A stretch of DNA of 64,000 nt from Myxococcales bacterium (GCA_016709545.1 JADJMO010000016.1:1-64000), one strand, 5' to 3'; counted from the first letter of the stretch, positions 52,966 to 61,202 are shown. Numbers and translations: made by a program. The notes: generated by a model from the letters alone, not told the origin.

Positions 52966-53982
52966 GTGTCGCGCCGCGCCATCGTGTTCGGGCTCTGCCT
53001 GTGCGGCTCGTACGTGGCGATGGCGGCCACGCCCGTCGAGGCCATCCGGGTGGAGTTCGTCGCCCACCCGGGCTGCCCCGACGCGAACGCATACTGGCAG
53101 GGCATCGCCGCGCGATCGGGCCGGATTTCTCGCGCGAAGGTGGGCGATTCGGCCCAGGTCGTCTCGGTTGACATCCGGCGCGTCGGTCCGAACAGCGTCG
53201 GGTCGATCAAGATCGGTGCGGGTGCGCCGCGCAAGGTGGCGGCGCCGAGTTGCGCCGAGGTCGTCGACGCGCTCGCGCTGATCACGGCGCTCGCGCTGGA
53301 CCCCGACGCGGCGACGACGTCGACGTCGTCGAGTGCTGCCTCCGCCTCATCTGCCGCTCCGCCTCCGAGCCATCCGCCGCCGGTCCCCGTCGTGACCAAC
53401 CCGCCGATCGCACCGACGACGACCGTGGTCGCTTCACCCGAGCCCACGCCCCCACCGGCGCTTCGGTGGGCCGTCGCGGCGGGGTTCGGCGTGGCCGCCC
53501 ACGCGATGGGGGTCGGCCTCGTGACGACGACGCCCCTCGTCGTCGACGTCGAGCGTGCGCGGGGCGCAGAGCCCGGCCCGGTGGTACGCGTCGGCATCGG
53601 CTTCGGAGCGAGCGGGCTCGTCGTCGAACCTCGTGGACCGGCCGCGCGCTTCTCGTGGACGACCGCCCGCCTCGAGGTGTGCCCGTTCCCGATCGGCGCG
53701 ACCGTCGTGCTCCGCGGCTGCGCGTTCGGGGAGGTCGGTACCCTGCGCGCCACGCCGTCGTACGTGGAGCGGCCGCGCGCGGAGACCCGACCCTGGGTCG
53801 TCGCCGGCCTGCTCCTCCGCCTCGAGTGGCGCTTTCTGCGCGCCTCCGCGCTCGAGCTCGAGGGCGCGGGCGGGGCGCCGTTCCTGCGCGAGGACTTCGT
53901 CGTGGCACCCGATTTCTTCCTCTACCGTCCGCCGCCGGTCGTCGGGTCGGTGCGACTCGGGCTGCTCGTGCGCTTTTCGTGA
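52966..53982 (+). CDS. Exported protein ahead of ECF sigma gene
   Basis: 338 residues from GTG 52966, chosen because the signal peptide 'SRRAIVFGLCLCGSYVAMA' follows; the frame is open upstream. N-terminal domain 'IRVEFVAHPGCPDANAYWQG', then a Ser/Pro/Thr linker and a C-terminal domain of alternating strands ('RWAVAAGFGVAAHAMGVGLV', 'VVRVGIGFGASGLVVEPRG') ending 'SVRLGLLVRFS'. A periplasmic plus outer-membrane barrel layout is inferred. Its stop overlaps the sigma start (GTGA). Genes like this commonly precede ECF sigma factors in Polyangiales. Confidence 0.7.
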   Translation: MSRRAIVFGLCLCGSYVAMAATPVEAIRVEFVAHPGCPDANAYWQGIAARSGRISRAKVGDSAQVVSVDIRRVGPNSVGSIKIGAGAPRKVAAPSCAEVVDALALITALALDPDAATTSTSSSAASASSAAPPPSHPPPVPVVTNPPIAPTTTVVASPEPTPPPALRWAVAAGFGVAAHAMGVGLVTTTPLVVDVERARGAEPGPVVRVGIGFGASGLVVEPRGPAARFSWTTARLEVCPFPIGATVVLRGCAFGEVGTLRATPSYVERPRAETRPWVVAGLLLRLEWRFLRASALELEGAGGAPFLREDFVVAPDFFLYRPPPVVGSVRLGLLVRFS

Positions 53983-54573
53983 TCGATTCGCCCGTGAGCG
54001 GCCAAGCAGAGGGCGTGATCCGCGCGGCCCCCCCGTTCGAGCTCGAGGGCGAGCCCGTCGTGGCGCTGCCCGAGCTCGTCGAGCGCCACTTCGACTTCGT
54101 CTTCCGGTCGCTGCGCCGGCTCGGCGTGGACGACGCCTCTCTCGACGACGCGGTCCAGCAGGTGTGGATCGTCGCCGCACGACAGGAGACCCCGATCCGG
54201 GAGGGCGGCACGCGCGCGCTCCTGTTCGCCATCGCGCTGCGGGTAGCCTCCGACGCGCGGCGCGCGATGCGTCGGACCAAGCACGTTGGCGACGAGGACT
54301 CCGTCGCCGCGGCGCGAGACGGCGAGCCTCTGCCGGACGAGGCGCTCGATCGTCGACGGGCGCGCGCCGTCCTCGACGGATCCTCGACGAACTTCGCCCG
54401 ACGACCTGCGCGCGGTCTTCGTCCTCTACGAGCTCGAACAGGAGACCGTGCCCGAGATCGCGACGACCCTCGCGCTCCCCGTCGGGACCGTCTCTTCCCG
54501 ATTGCGACGCGCCCGCGAGCTGTTCCAGGCCGCGGTACGCCGCCGAGCGGCACGAAACGGAGGTGTGCGATGA
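53979..54573 (+). CDS. ECF sigma-70 factor, two close frameshifts
   Basis: About 198 residues when joined, GTG start 53979. Region 2: 'VERHFDFVFRSLRRLGVDDA' and 'SLDDAVQQVWIVAARQE'; region 4: 'LRAVFVLYELEQETVPEIAT' and 'LPVGTVSSRLRRARELFQAA'. Between them the frame shifts twice near 54378 and 54403; the short piece 'RILDELRP' is in a third frame. One base restored at each place (both beside C/G runs) gives a continuous sigma factor. The stop overlaps the ATG of the next gene. It would direct RNA polymerase to a stress or envelope regulon. Confidence 0.85.
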
Positions 54574-55268
54574 ACGGTCCCCGCCGCTTGCTCGACGACG
54601 CCGAGGGCCTCGAGCGAGCCATCCTCGACTCGGCGCGCCTCGACGATCCCCACCCCGAGCGTCGTCGGCGTCTCGTCGGCGTCATCGCCGGGGGCGCCAC
54701 GTCGCTGGCCGCCACGGGGGTCGCCGCGTCGACCTCGCTCGGTCTCAAGGTCGTGTTCGGTCTCGCGATCCTGGGCGGTGGGGGCCTTGCCCTCCGCGCG
54801 AGGCCTCCTGCTGCGGCGCCCGCGGTGACGGTCCCGAGTGCCGCGACGAGCCCGGTCGTTTCGGTCGCCGTCGCGCCCGCGCTGGCCCGCGCCATTGTGA
54901 GCGCGCCCGTCGTCACCGCGACGGCGTCGATCGTTGCGCAGCCCGCTCCGGTGTCACCACCACCACCACCGGCCACGCTGCAGGCCGCGGCCGCCGGGTG
55001 CGCGCTCGGCGACGAGGTCGCTCTCCTCGACGTCGCGCGTACGGCCGTGCGCGCGAACGCTGGCGCGCAGGCCCTCGCCTCCGTCGCTCGTTACGAGACG
55101 GCCTGCCCCAACGGGGCGCTGGCGCTCGAGGCCAACGTGCTCCGCGTCGAGGCCCACGCGGCGAGCGGCGACGCCGCCTCCGCCGAGAAGCTGGCGCGCG
55201 CGTTCGTCGCGAGCCACCCTTCGTCGCCGTACGAAGCTCGCGTCCGCAAGTTCATCCCCACCCCGTGA
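54570..55268 (+). CDS. Single-pass membrane protein with TPR-like C-terminus
   Basis: 232 residues. Cytoplasmic N-terminus 'RRLLDDAEGLERAILDSARL', a transmembrane region ('LGLKVVFGLAILGGGGLAL'), a Pro/Val/Ala-rich spacer and a C-terminal helical domain like a YbgF/TPR unit ('LEANVLRVEAHAASGDAASA', 'KLARAFVASHPSSPYEARVR'). ATGA overlap with the sigma gene and the single TM fit an anti-sigma or sensor partner, a common myxobacterial arrangement; no zinc-binding anti-sigma motif is seen. Confidence 0.75.
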   Translation: MNGPRRLLDDAEGLERAILDSARLDDPHPERRRRLVGVIAGGATSLAATGVAASTSLGLKVVFGLAILGGGGLALRARPPAAAPAVTVPSAATSPVVSVAVAPALARAIVSAPVVTATASIVAQPAPVSPPPPPATLQAAAAGCALGDEVALLDVARTAVRANAGAQALASVARYETACPNGALALEANVLRVEAHAASGDAASAEKLARAFVASHPSSPYEARVRKFIPTP

Positions 55269-55320
55269 GCGACCGGTGGATTCCGTGATCGCATCGACAG
55301 CGCTCGGCCAAGGAACGTGC

Positions 55321-55888
55321 ATGACCCCGACTGTGCATCACTCTCACCGCGCTCGCGGTCCTCTCGGGGTGCGGCGGCACCGTGACCCTCGGCGAGAAGA
55401 ACGGCAAGGACGGCCTCGGCGCCGGCTCGGAGACCGACACCGGCACCTCCGTCGACACGGGCATCGGCGCCGACACGGCGCCCATCGACGCAGGAGGATT
55501 CGGCGCCGACGTGTCGAGCGCGGACACCGGCAGCGCGATCGATGCGGGGCCGCCCTCGGGCATCGCGCCACACTTCCACGTCTCCGACGGCATCGGTGGC
55601 GTCGAGTCGACGATCGACGTGTTCGGCGATTGCCGGGTGTTCCGCAACGGTGCCTTCCTCGGGACCTCGAGCGCCGCCGATTGCGCCGAGTTCTGGGCCA
55701 CCGTCGACGACACCACGACCGGGACTCCACCGCCCTGTTCCGCCGGGTCGCTGTTCACGCTCACGCTGACCGATGCGACCGGCGTGGTCTACACGAAGAC
55801 CGAGGTCGACTTCTGTCTGGCGAAGTTGCCCGGACGAGCCGCGCACAAGGGAGCCTACGTGCTCGTCTATCGCCTCGGCGGGAAGTGA
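55321..55888 (+). CDS. Lipoprotein, frameshift in the signal peptide
   Basis: About 188 residues if one base is added in the C run at 55325-55328. ATG 55321 then reads into 'ITLTALAVLSGCGGTVTLG', a leader with lipobox; as given, the two parts are in different frames. A Thr/Asp/Gly spacer ('GSETDTGTSVDTGIGADTA') leads to a beta domain ('HFHVSDGIGGVESTIDVFGD', 'CRVFRNGAFLGTSSAADCAE', 'GSLFTLTLTDATGVVYTKTE'). Function unknown. Confidence 0.7.
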
Positions 55889-55948
55889 ACGGACGACGCG
55901 TCTACGCTGCATTTCGGCGCCCCCGAGGTCTCGCGGTAGGATCCGCGA

Positions 55949-57418
55949 ATGGACCAAGCGGCGATCCCCGTGGCCCCCGGCGGCGAGGGCCTCCTCGGGC
56001 ACAACGCGGCCATGCGCAACGACCGGCTCGGCGTGCTCGGCAAGCTGGCCCGCGCCGAAGGGCCGCTGCTCCGTCTGCGCGTGCCGCCGCCGCTCCGCGT
56101 CGTCGTCGCCAACGAGCCCGACGTCGTGCAAGAGCTCCTCGTCGAGAAGGCGGGCAGCATCACCAAGTCCGACATGCTGCGCTTCGCCCTGTGGAACCTG
56201 GCGGGCGAGGGCCTCTTCACGTCGACCGGCGATCTGTGGAAGCGCCAGCGTCGCTTGATGGCGCCGCTCTTCACCCCGAAGGCGCTCGAGGCCTACGCGC
56301 GCGACATGGTGGCCTGCACGCTGCGCACCCTCGAGGGCTGGGGCGACGACCGCACGCTGTCGCTGGCCCACGAGACCACGCGCCTCACCATGGGCGTCGC
56401 GGGCAAGACGCTGTTCGAGGCCGACACCTTCTCCGAGGCCGACGAGATCGGCGACGCGCTCACCGTGGCCCTCGACTGGACCGGGTACGTCATGGCGCGG
56501 CCCTCGGCGCTGCTCCACGTGGCGGCCAAGCGGGCGTGCGAGCAGGTCCGCACCCGCACGAGTGGCGCGCTCTCTTCCCTCGCGGCGCGCGGCGAGCAGG
56601 CCTTCACGGGGCCCGTCGTGCTGTGGGGCCCGCGCGGTCGCGCCCTCGCCGGAGCCATCGCGTTCCTCGACGCCCACGTGCAGCGCATGATCGACGACCG
56701 CCGCCGCACGCTCGGCACCGGCCGCACCGACCTGCTCTCGCGCCTCATCGAGGCCCACGACGAGGGAGGCACGATGGACGATCGGCAGGTGCGCGACGAG
56801 GTGCTCACCCTGTTCGTCGCCGGCCACGAGACCACGGCGACCGGCCTCGCGTGGACGCTCTACCTCGCCGCGCGGGACCCCGCGGTCTACGCGGCGATGG
56901 AGCGCGAGGCAGATTCGATCGACGATCCGCCCACCGTCGCCGACCTGCCGCGGCTCGAGGTGATCGGGCGCGCGTTCCGCGAGGCGCTGCGCCTCTACCC
57001 GCCGGTGTACATGTTCGGCCGCGACACGCTCGAGCCGATGACGCTCGCGGGTTACGCGCTCCGCCCGCGCACCAACGTGATGGTCTCGCCGTACGGGCTG
57101 CACCACGACCCGAAGCTGTGGCCCGACCCGGAGCGCTTCGACCCGGACCGCTTCCTCCCCGAGCGCGAGGCCGGTCGCCACCGGTACGCGTGGCTCCCCT
57201 TCGGCGCCGGGCCGCGCGTGTGCATCGGCAACCACTTCGCCATGATGGAGGCGGCGCTGGCCCTCGCCACGCTGCTGCGCCGCTACCGCTTCGAGCCGGC
57301 CGGGGACGACGTGCCCGAGCCGAGCGCCACGCTGCGCCCGAAGCACGGTGTCCCGATGCGCGTGGTGCGGCGGCCGAGCGCACGCAAGGCCGCCACGCTC
57401 GCCGACCTCGAGGTCTGA
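55949..57418 (+). CDS. Cytochrome P450
   Basis: 489 residues, close to the CYP102/CYP4-like length. Heme monooxygenase. Helix C region 'WKRQRRLMAPLFTPKALEAY', I-helix oxygen-binding 'LFVAGHETTATGLAWTLYLA' (about residue 290), ExxR in 'REALRLYPPVYMFGRDTL', 'PERFDPDRFLPERE' and the heme-ligand loop 'PFGAGPRVCIG' with Cys near residue 421. Soluble, no N-terminal anchor. No ferredoxin, reductase or biosynthetic cluster genes nearby, so substrate and partners are open. Convergent with the LysR gene. Confidence 0.95.
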   Translation: MDQAAIPVAPGGEGLLGHNAAMRNDRLGVLGKLARAEGPLLRLRVPPPLRVVVANEPDVVQELLVEKAGSITKSDMLRFALWNLAGEGLFTSTGDLWKRQRRLMAPLFTPKALEAYARDMVACTLRTLEGWGDDRTLSLAHETTRLTMGVAGKTLFEADTFSEADEIGDALTVALDWTGYVMARPSALLHVAAKRACEQVRTRTSGALSSLAARGEQAFTGPVVLWGPRGRALAGAIAFLDAHVQRMIDDRRRTLGTGRTDLLSRLIEAHDEGGTMDDRQVRDEVLTLFVAGHETTATGLAWTLYLAARDPAVYAAMEREADSIDDPPTVADLPRLEVIGRAFREALRLYPPVYMFGRDTLEPMTLAGYALRPRTNVMVSPYGLHHDPKLWPDPERFDPDRFLPEREAGRHRYAWLPFGAGPRVCIGNHFAMMEAALALATLLRRYRFEPAGDDVPEPSATLRPKHGVPMRVVRRPSARKAATLADLEV

Positions 57419-57427
57419 CGGGCGAGC

Positions 57428-58351
57428 CTACCGTCGCGCGGCTGCGGCGCCCGAGCGCTTGGGCGGGCCGAGCATCTCCGCCACGAGATCGAAGACCAGC
57501 CGCACGCGACGGCTGGTCCGCACCTCGCGATGGGCGACGAGCCACATCGGCACCGGGATCGGCGGGAGCGAGGGCAGGACGCGCTCGACGAGCGGCTCGG
57601 CGTCGCCGACCTCGTCGACGATCACGCCGATCCCGAGCCCCTGCTTCACGAGCTCCCATAGCACGAGGTGGTTCGCCGTGTGGATCGAGAGGTTCTTGCG
57701 GGTGAGCGCGAAGCCAATGGCGTTCATGCCGTCGAGGAAGCGATCGCCGTCGTCGCTGAAGCCGATGAAGTCGGCGCGGCTCAGGTCCGCCTGCGTCTTC
57801 GGTCGGCCGAGGCGGCGGAGGTAGCCGGGCGTCGCGTAGAGGCGGGCGGGCGTGTCGCGGAGGCGCGTCGCGACGAGCTCCGGATCGGTCGGCTTGCCGC
57901 TGCGGATCGCGACGTCCGCCTCGCGACGGCGCAGATCGCGGATGGCGATCGAGGCGACGACCTTGAGCTCGAGCCCCGGGTGGCTCTGCCGCATGCGCGC
58001 CAGGATCGGTGGGAGCAGGAACGCCGCGGTCACCTCGCTCGCGGTGATCGTGACCAGCCCCTCGACGCTCTGCGACTGGCCCGACGCGGTGAGCGAGACG
58101 CGGCTCGCCGCCTCGCCCATCGCGCGCACGTGATCGAGGAGCCCGACCCCACTGGCCGTCAACGACAGGCCGCGCCCGACGCGCTCGAACAGCGCGACCC
58201 CGAGCTCCTCTTCGAGGGCGTCGACCTGCCGACCGAGGGTGGGCTGCGTCATCCCGAGCACGCGGGCCGCGGCCGAGAGGGAGCCCTCCTCGGCGGTCAC
58301 CAGGAATGCGCGGGCGCGGTTCCAGTCGAAGCGAACCTGGGTCCAATCCAT
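57428..58351 (-). CDS. LysR-family transcription regulator
   Basis: 307 residues from ATG 58351 (ATG 58363 is in frame, four codons earlier). Winged helix 'NRARAFLVTAEEGSLSAAAR' and 'VLGMTQPTLGRQVDALEEEL', then effector domain ('VEGLVTITASEVTAAFLLPP', 'LELKVVASIAIRDLRRREAD', 'LVKQGLGIGVIVDEVGDAEP'). Divergent from the oxidoreductase at 58439, repeating the arrangement at 38.9-40.8 kb. Confidence 0.92.
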   Translation of the reverse strand: MDWTQVRFDWNRARAFLVTAEEGSLSAAARVLGMTQPTLGRQVDALEEELGVALFERVGRGLSLTASGVGLLDHVRAMGEAASRVSLTASGQSQSVEGLVTITASEVTAAFLLPPILARMRQSHPGLELKVVASIAIRDLRRREADVAIRSGKPTDPELVATRLRDTPARLYATPGYLRRLGRPKTQADLSRADFIGFSDDGDRFLDGMNAIGFALTRKNLSIHTANHLVLWELVKQGLGIGVIVDEVGDAEPLVERVLPSLPPIPVPMWLVAHREVRTSRRVRLVFDLVAEMLGPPKRSGAAAARR

Positions 58352-58363
58352 GCGTATATGCAT
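58350..58363. promoter_or_regulatory. ATGC-N6-GCAT palindrome at LysR start
   Basis: ATGCGTATATGCAT overlaps the first codons of the LysR gene and lies 76 bp upstream of the oxidoreductase ATG. Fits the T-N11-A type of LysR site, possibly autoregulatory. Confidence 0.4.
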
Positions 58364-58438
58364 AGGTCATCTGCAGCATTCGTCAATTTCGTTCGCTCGA
58401 TCCGTGAGTATCAATCGAGGGGAGCAAGGAGGTCGACG

Positions 58439-59482
58439 ATGAAAGCATGCATCTACGAAGCGTACGGGCCAGCGGACGTGGTGACGGTGGGTGAGGTTGC
58501 GACGCCGCAGCCGAAGGCGGACGAGCTCCTCGTGCAGGTGCACGCGGCGTCGGTCACGACTGCCGACTGGCGCTTCCGGGCGTCGTCGTTCCCCGGTGGC
58601 TTCTGGCTCGCGGGCCGAATGCTGCTCGGGCTGTTCCGCCCGCGGAACCCGATCCTGGGGAGGGACTACTCCGGGGTCGTCGCCGCGGTCGGGCGCGACG
58701 TGACCGGCTTCCGGGTGGGGGACGCCGTGTTCGGCGCGACGATGCGCGGGGCGCACGCCGAGTACGTCGCGGTGAAGGCGGCGGGCGCGATCGCGCCGAA
58801 GCCGGCGTCGCTGACCCACGAGGAGGCGGCCGCGATGCCGTTCGGCGGGAACTCGGCGCTCATGTTCATGCGCGACTTCGGCGCGGTGAAGCCCGGTCAG
58901 CGCGTGCTCGTCATCGGCGCGTCGGGCGGCGTCGGCAGCTGGGCGGTCCAGATCGCGCGTCACCTCGGCGCCGAGGTGACCGGCGCGTGCAGCACGCGCA
59001 ACGTGGAGCTCGTGCGATCGCTCGGCGCGCACCACGTCGTCGACTACACGACCGGCTCGCCGTTCGGTGAGGGGACCTACGATCTCGTCTTCGACACGGT
59101 GGGCGTGACCACGTTCGCCGGCAGCAAGCACGCGCTCACCGCCCAGGGCACCTACCTCCCGCTCGAAGGGACCGTCGGCACGATGGCGCAGGCGGTCCTC
59201 ACGTCCTTCGGCAAGGGCCAGAAGGTGAAGCACGCGATCAGCAGCAACACGCGCGAGGGGATCGAGGAGCTCTCGCGCCTCGTCGAGGCGGGCGTGGTGC
59301 GACCCGTCGTCGACTCGGTGTTGCCGATGGCGCGGATCGCGGACGCGCACCGGCTCGTCGAGGGCCGGCACAAGCGCGGCAGCGTGATCGTGACGATGGA
59401 GGCGACGAAGCCCGCGCCGAGCGACAGCGCGCGAGACCACAGAGGCGTCGCGTCGGCGTTCGCGTCGGTGGTAGGGGCGTGA
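58439..59482 (+). CDS. Medium-chain dehydrogenase, quinone-oxidoreductase type
   Basis: 347 residues; AAGGAGG seven bases before ATG 58439 fixes the start. 'MKACIYEAYGPADVVTVGEV', 'LLVQVHAASVTTADWRFRAS', 'ILGRDYSGVVAAVGRD', Rossmann 'VLVIGASGGVGSWAVQIAR', 'GAHHVVDYTTGSPFGEGTYD', 'VEGRHKRGSVIVTME'. No catalytic zinc ligands. NAD(P)H-dependent reduction of quinones or enones is the family role. Close relative of the enzyme at 39835. Probably controlled by the divergent LysR. Confidence 0.93.
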   Translation: MKACIYEAYGPADVVTVGEVATPQPKADELLVQVHAASVTTADWRFRASSFPGGFWLAGRMLLGLFRPRNPILGRDYSGVVAAVGRDVTGFRVGDAVFGATMRGAHAEYVAVKAAGAIAPKPASLTHEEAAAMPFGGNSALMFMRDFGAVKPGQRVLVIGASGGVGSWAVQIARHLGAEVTGACSTRNVELVRSLGAHHVVDYTTGSPFGEGTYDLVFDTVGVTTFAGSKHALTAQGTYLPLEGTVGTMAQAVLTSFGKGQKVKHAISSNTREGIEELSRLVEAGVVRPVVDSVLPMARIADAHRLVEGRHKRGSVIVTMEATKPAPSDSARDHRGVASAFASVVGA

Positions 59483-59494
59483 CGGCCGGCGTGT

Positions 59495-60214
59495 TCAGCG
59501 CGCCTCGAGCCCGAACACCTCCACGTCGACGCCTTCCGAGTAGTGCGCCAGCGCCGGGGGCGTGGTCGGCGAGGGCAGACCCGCGCGCGCGAGCAGCCCG
59601 TCCTCGACCGACAGCACCTCGGCGGCGCGCACCGGATACGGAGGGTGGTGCACCTGGCCGCGGTGGATGACGCCGCCCTTCTCGACGAACAGGAGGTAGC
59701 GCTCGACGAGGAAGTGCTGCAGCGACCCGACCTCGCTCGGTCCGAGCTCGGGCCCGACGCGGTAGCGGAACGCGCTCCGGGCGGGGCCCCCGAGCAGCCG
59801 CTCGGTCTCGTAGTCGACCAGGCCGTCGCGCTCCTCGCGCCGCATGCGCGCCCAGAAGTAGGGCAGGCCGAAGGTGGCGCGCGCGGCCAGACACGCGAGC
59901 GACGACGCGGCCTCGAGCGAGAGAAAGTACACGCCGGGCTCGCCGCGGTGGGTGACGTAGGTGCGCACGTTGGTCTCGAGGAAGTCGAAGCTCGCGAACC
60001 GGGGCAGCCAAGACGGCCGCACCTGCTCCATGACGAACGGCACGACCCCGACGTAGAGCGTGCCGTCGAAGAGATCGAGATCGAGCGCCGCGGGCACGTG
60101 CGGACGGACAGCCTCGACCGGGAACGCCCAGTGGAGGAACAGGAGCTTGCGCCAGCGTTGCTCGCCGTCGGCGGCGTGGTCGGGGCGACGGGTCGGGGCG
60201 ACGCGGTCGATCAC
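59495..60214 (-). CDS. DUF2071 (YqjF-like) protein
   Basis: 239 residues from GTG 60214; an in-frame TTG at 60259 is an alternative. 'WRKLLFLHWAFPVEAVRPHV', 'DLDLFDGTLYVGVVPFVMEQ', 'FDFLETNVRTYVTHRGEPGV', 'YFLSLEAASSLACLAARATF', 'LPYFWARM' are the conserved motifs of DUF2071/YqjF. Function uncertain; an acetoacetate-decarboxylase-like fold is predicted for the family. Divergent from the selenoprotein candidate, 52 bp apart. DUF2071 and DCC-family proteins are often neighbours, consistent with a shared redox or lipid role. Confidence 0.9.
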   Translation of the reverse strand: MIDRVAPTRRPDHAADGEQRWRKLLFLHWAFPVEAVRPHVPAALDLDLFDGTLYVGVVPFVMEQVRPSWLPRFASFDFLETNVRTYVTHRGEPGVYFLSLEAASSLACLAARATFGLPYFWARMRREERDGLVDYETERLLGGPARSAFRYRVGPELGPSEVGSLQHFLVERYLLFVEKGGVIHRGQVHHPPYPVRAAEVLSVEDGLLARAGLPSPTTPPALAHYSEGVDVEVFGLEAR

Positions 60215-60266
60215 GGAGTCATGGTACCGCTTGCCAAGGGTGCGCGGTCCGTCGTCCAATCGACCG

Positions 60267-60629
60267 GTGAGACACTACCTCTTCTGGGACGGCGACTGAG
60301 GCTTCTGACGCCGCGTCACTGCCTGGGTCAGGCAGAAGGACACCCACGGGCGACTCGAGATCGTCCCGTTCCAGCAAGCGCCCTCTCCGCCGATGACGGA
60401 GGCGCTGCGCGCGGCCTGCGTGCGCGCGATCCACGTCTTGCCCGTGGACGGCGAAGGGCCGACTCTCCGCGCGGGACGTGCCGCGACGTTCGTGCTGGGG
60501 CAGATCGGCTGCCACCGGCTCTCGCGCCTGCTCTCGTGGGTGCCGTTCCTCTGGTTCGTCGAGCTCGGGTACTTCGTCGTCGCGCGCAACCGCGTTCTCT
60601 TCTCGAAGCTCCTGTTCCGCCGCCGCTAG
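60267..60629 (+). CDS. DCC-family thiol-disulfide oxidoreductase with two in-frame TGA: candidate U-x-x-U selenoprotein
   Basis: 120 residues from GTG 60267 if both TGA codons are read as selenocysteine. The protein begins 'RHYLFWDGD', then TGA (60297-60299), Gly-Phe, TGA (60306-60308), 'RRVTAWVRQ'. DCC/DUF393 proteins have 'DGDCGFCRR' exactly here, so each TGA stands at a catalytic Cys. The rest fits the family without interruption: 'LEIVPFQQAP', 'AIHVLPVDGEGPTLRAGRAA', 'FLWFVELGYFVVARNRVLFS'. Family members are small thioredoxin-like redox proteins, often membrane-associated. A hairpin suitable as a bacterial SECIS follows the second TGA. The alternative, a pseudogene with two Cys-to-stop changes, is less likely because nothing else is damaged. 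Confidence 0.8.
60306..60335 (+). promoter_or_regulatory. SECIS-like hairpin inside the coding sequence
   Basis: CTGCCTG-GGT-CAGGCAG (60319-60335) is a perfect 7-bp stem with a three-base loop beginning GG. The loop starts 17 nt after the second TGA and 26 nt after the first, within the 16-37 nt spacing I recall for bacterial SECIS elements. A second small stem TGACG-CCG-CGTCA (60306-60318) includes the second TGA itself. Both lie in codons that must also encode protein. Confidence 0.6.
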
Positions 60630-60648
60630 CTCCCCGGGACGTCGCGGA

Positions 60649-60771
60649 TCAGTGGGGTCGCCGCTCGGTGTCGGGCGCCGCGTCCGACGCGTCCCGGTCT
60701 GCGTCCGAAGCGAGGAAGTCCGGGATGGTGTCGGGCGGGTCCTCGTCGGAATCGTCGGATCGCGCGGTCAT
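60649..60771 (-). CDS. 40-residue acidic protein
   Basis: ATG 60771 overlaps the stop of the gene upstream (ATGA). Product 'MTARSDDSDEDPPDTIPDFL' continuing 'ASDADRDASDAAPDTERRPH' is strongly acidic and probably unstructured. The exact coupling, not the sequence, is the evidence. Function unknown. Confidence 0.45.
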   Translation of the reverse strand: MTARSDDSDEDPPDTIPDFLASDADRDASDAAPDTERRPH

Positions 60772-61202
60772 GGCATCTTCGAGCTCTTGGAGGGGGGCAG
60801 CCCGTAGGCCGGCATCGCCGACGGCGGCGGCATCGGCGCGCCGCCGTACTTCGCGTGCATGGTGCCCATGTCGTGCGGTCCCGCGTCGTCCTTCAGCGCC
60901 GGGGCACCGTACTCGGCCTGCGGCGCACCCGGATCGTCCGGGCCGCCGTCGTCCACCGGCGCGGCGCTGTCGGTGGCGGTCGGCTTGGGCTTGTTGGCCG
61001 GGTCCTGGGTGGGGACGGCGGACTTGTCGCAGCCGGCGACGAGCGCGGCCGCGGCGAACAGCGCGGCGCGGCCGAGGCGACCGAAGTCGCGTTCGGGCCG
61101 AGCGGCCAGGCCTTCGAGACTGCTGGAACAGAACGGACAGGCTGCCTCCGCGACGCGGACGTGCCGACGGCAGCCGGGGCAGGGGGCGAGGGGGTGGTAC
61201 AT
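60768..61202 (-). CDS. Zinc-knuckle membrane-anchored protein with Pro/Gly-rich tail
   Basis: 144 residues from ATG 61202. N-terminal 'MYHPLAPCPGCRRHVRVAEA' and 'ACPFCSSSLEG' give CxxC...CxxC, a zinc ribbon. A hydrophobic segment 'LGRAALFAAAALVAGC' follows at about residues 45-60, then an Asp/Pro/Ala spacer and a tail 'AKYGGAPMPPPSAMPAYGLP'. This architecture recurs in myxobacteria with variable tails. A cytoplasmic zinc ribbon, one membrane pass and an external repetitive tail are inferred. Follows the aldo/keto reductase by 34 bp and precedes the 40-residue ORF. Confidence 0.65.
   Translation of the reverse strand: MYHPLAPCPGCRRHVRVAEAACPFCSSSLEGLAARPERDFGRLGRAALFAAAALVAGCDKSAVPTQDPANKPKPTATDSAAPVDDGGPDDPGAPQAEYGAPALKDDAGPHDMGTMHAKYGGAPMPPPSAMPAYGLPPSKSSKMP

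Noticed and set aside
55949..57418. P450 as part of a natural-product gene cluster
   Set aside because: No PKS, NRPS, terpene or RiPP biosynthetic gene is within reach; neighbours are regulatory or housekeeping-like.
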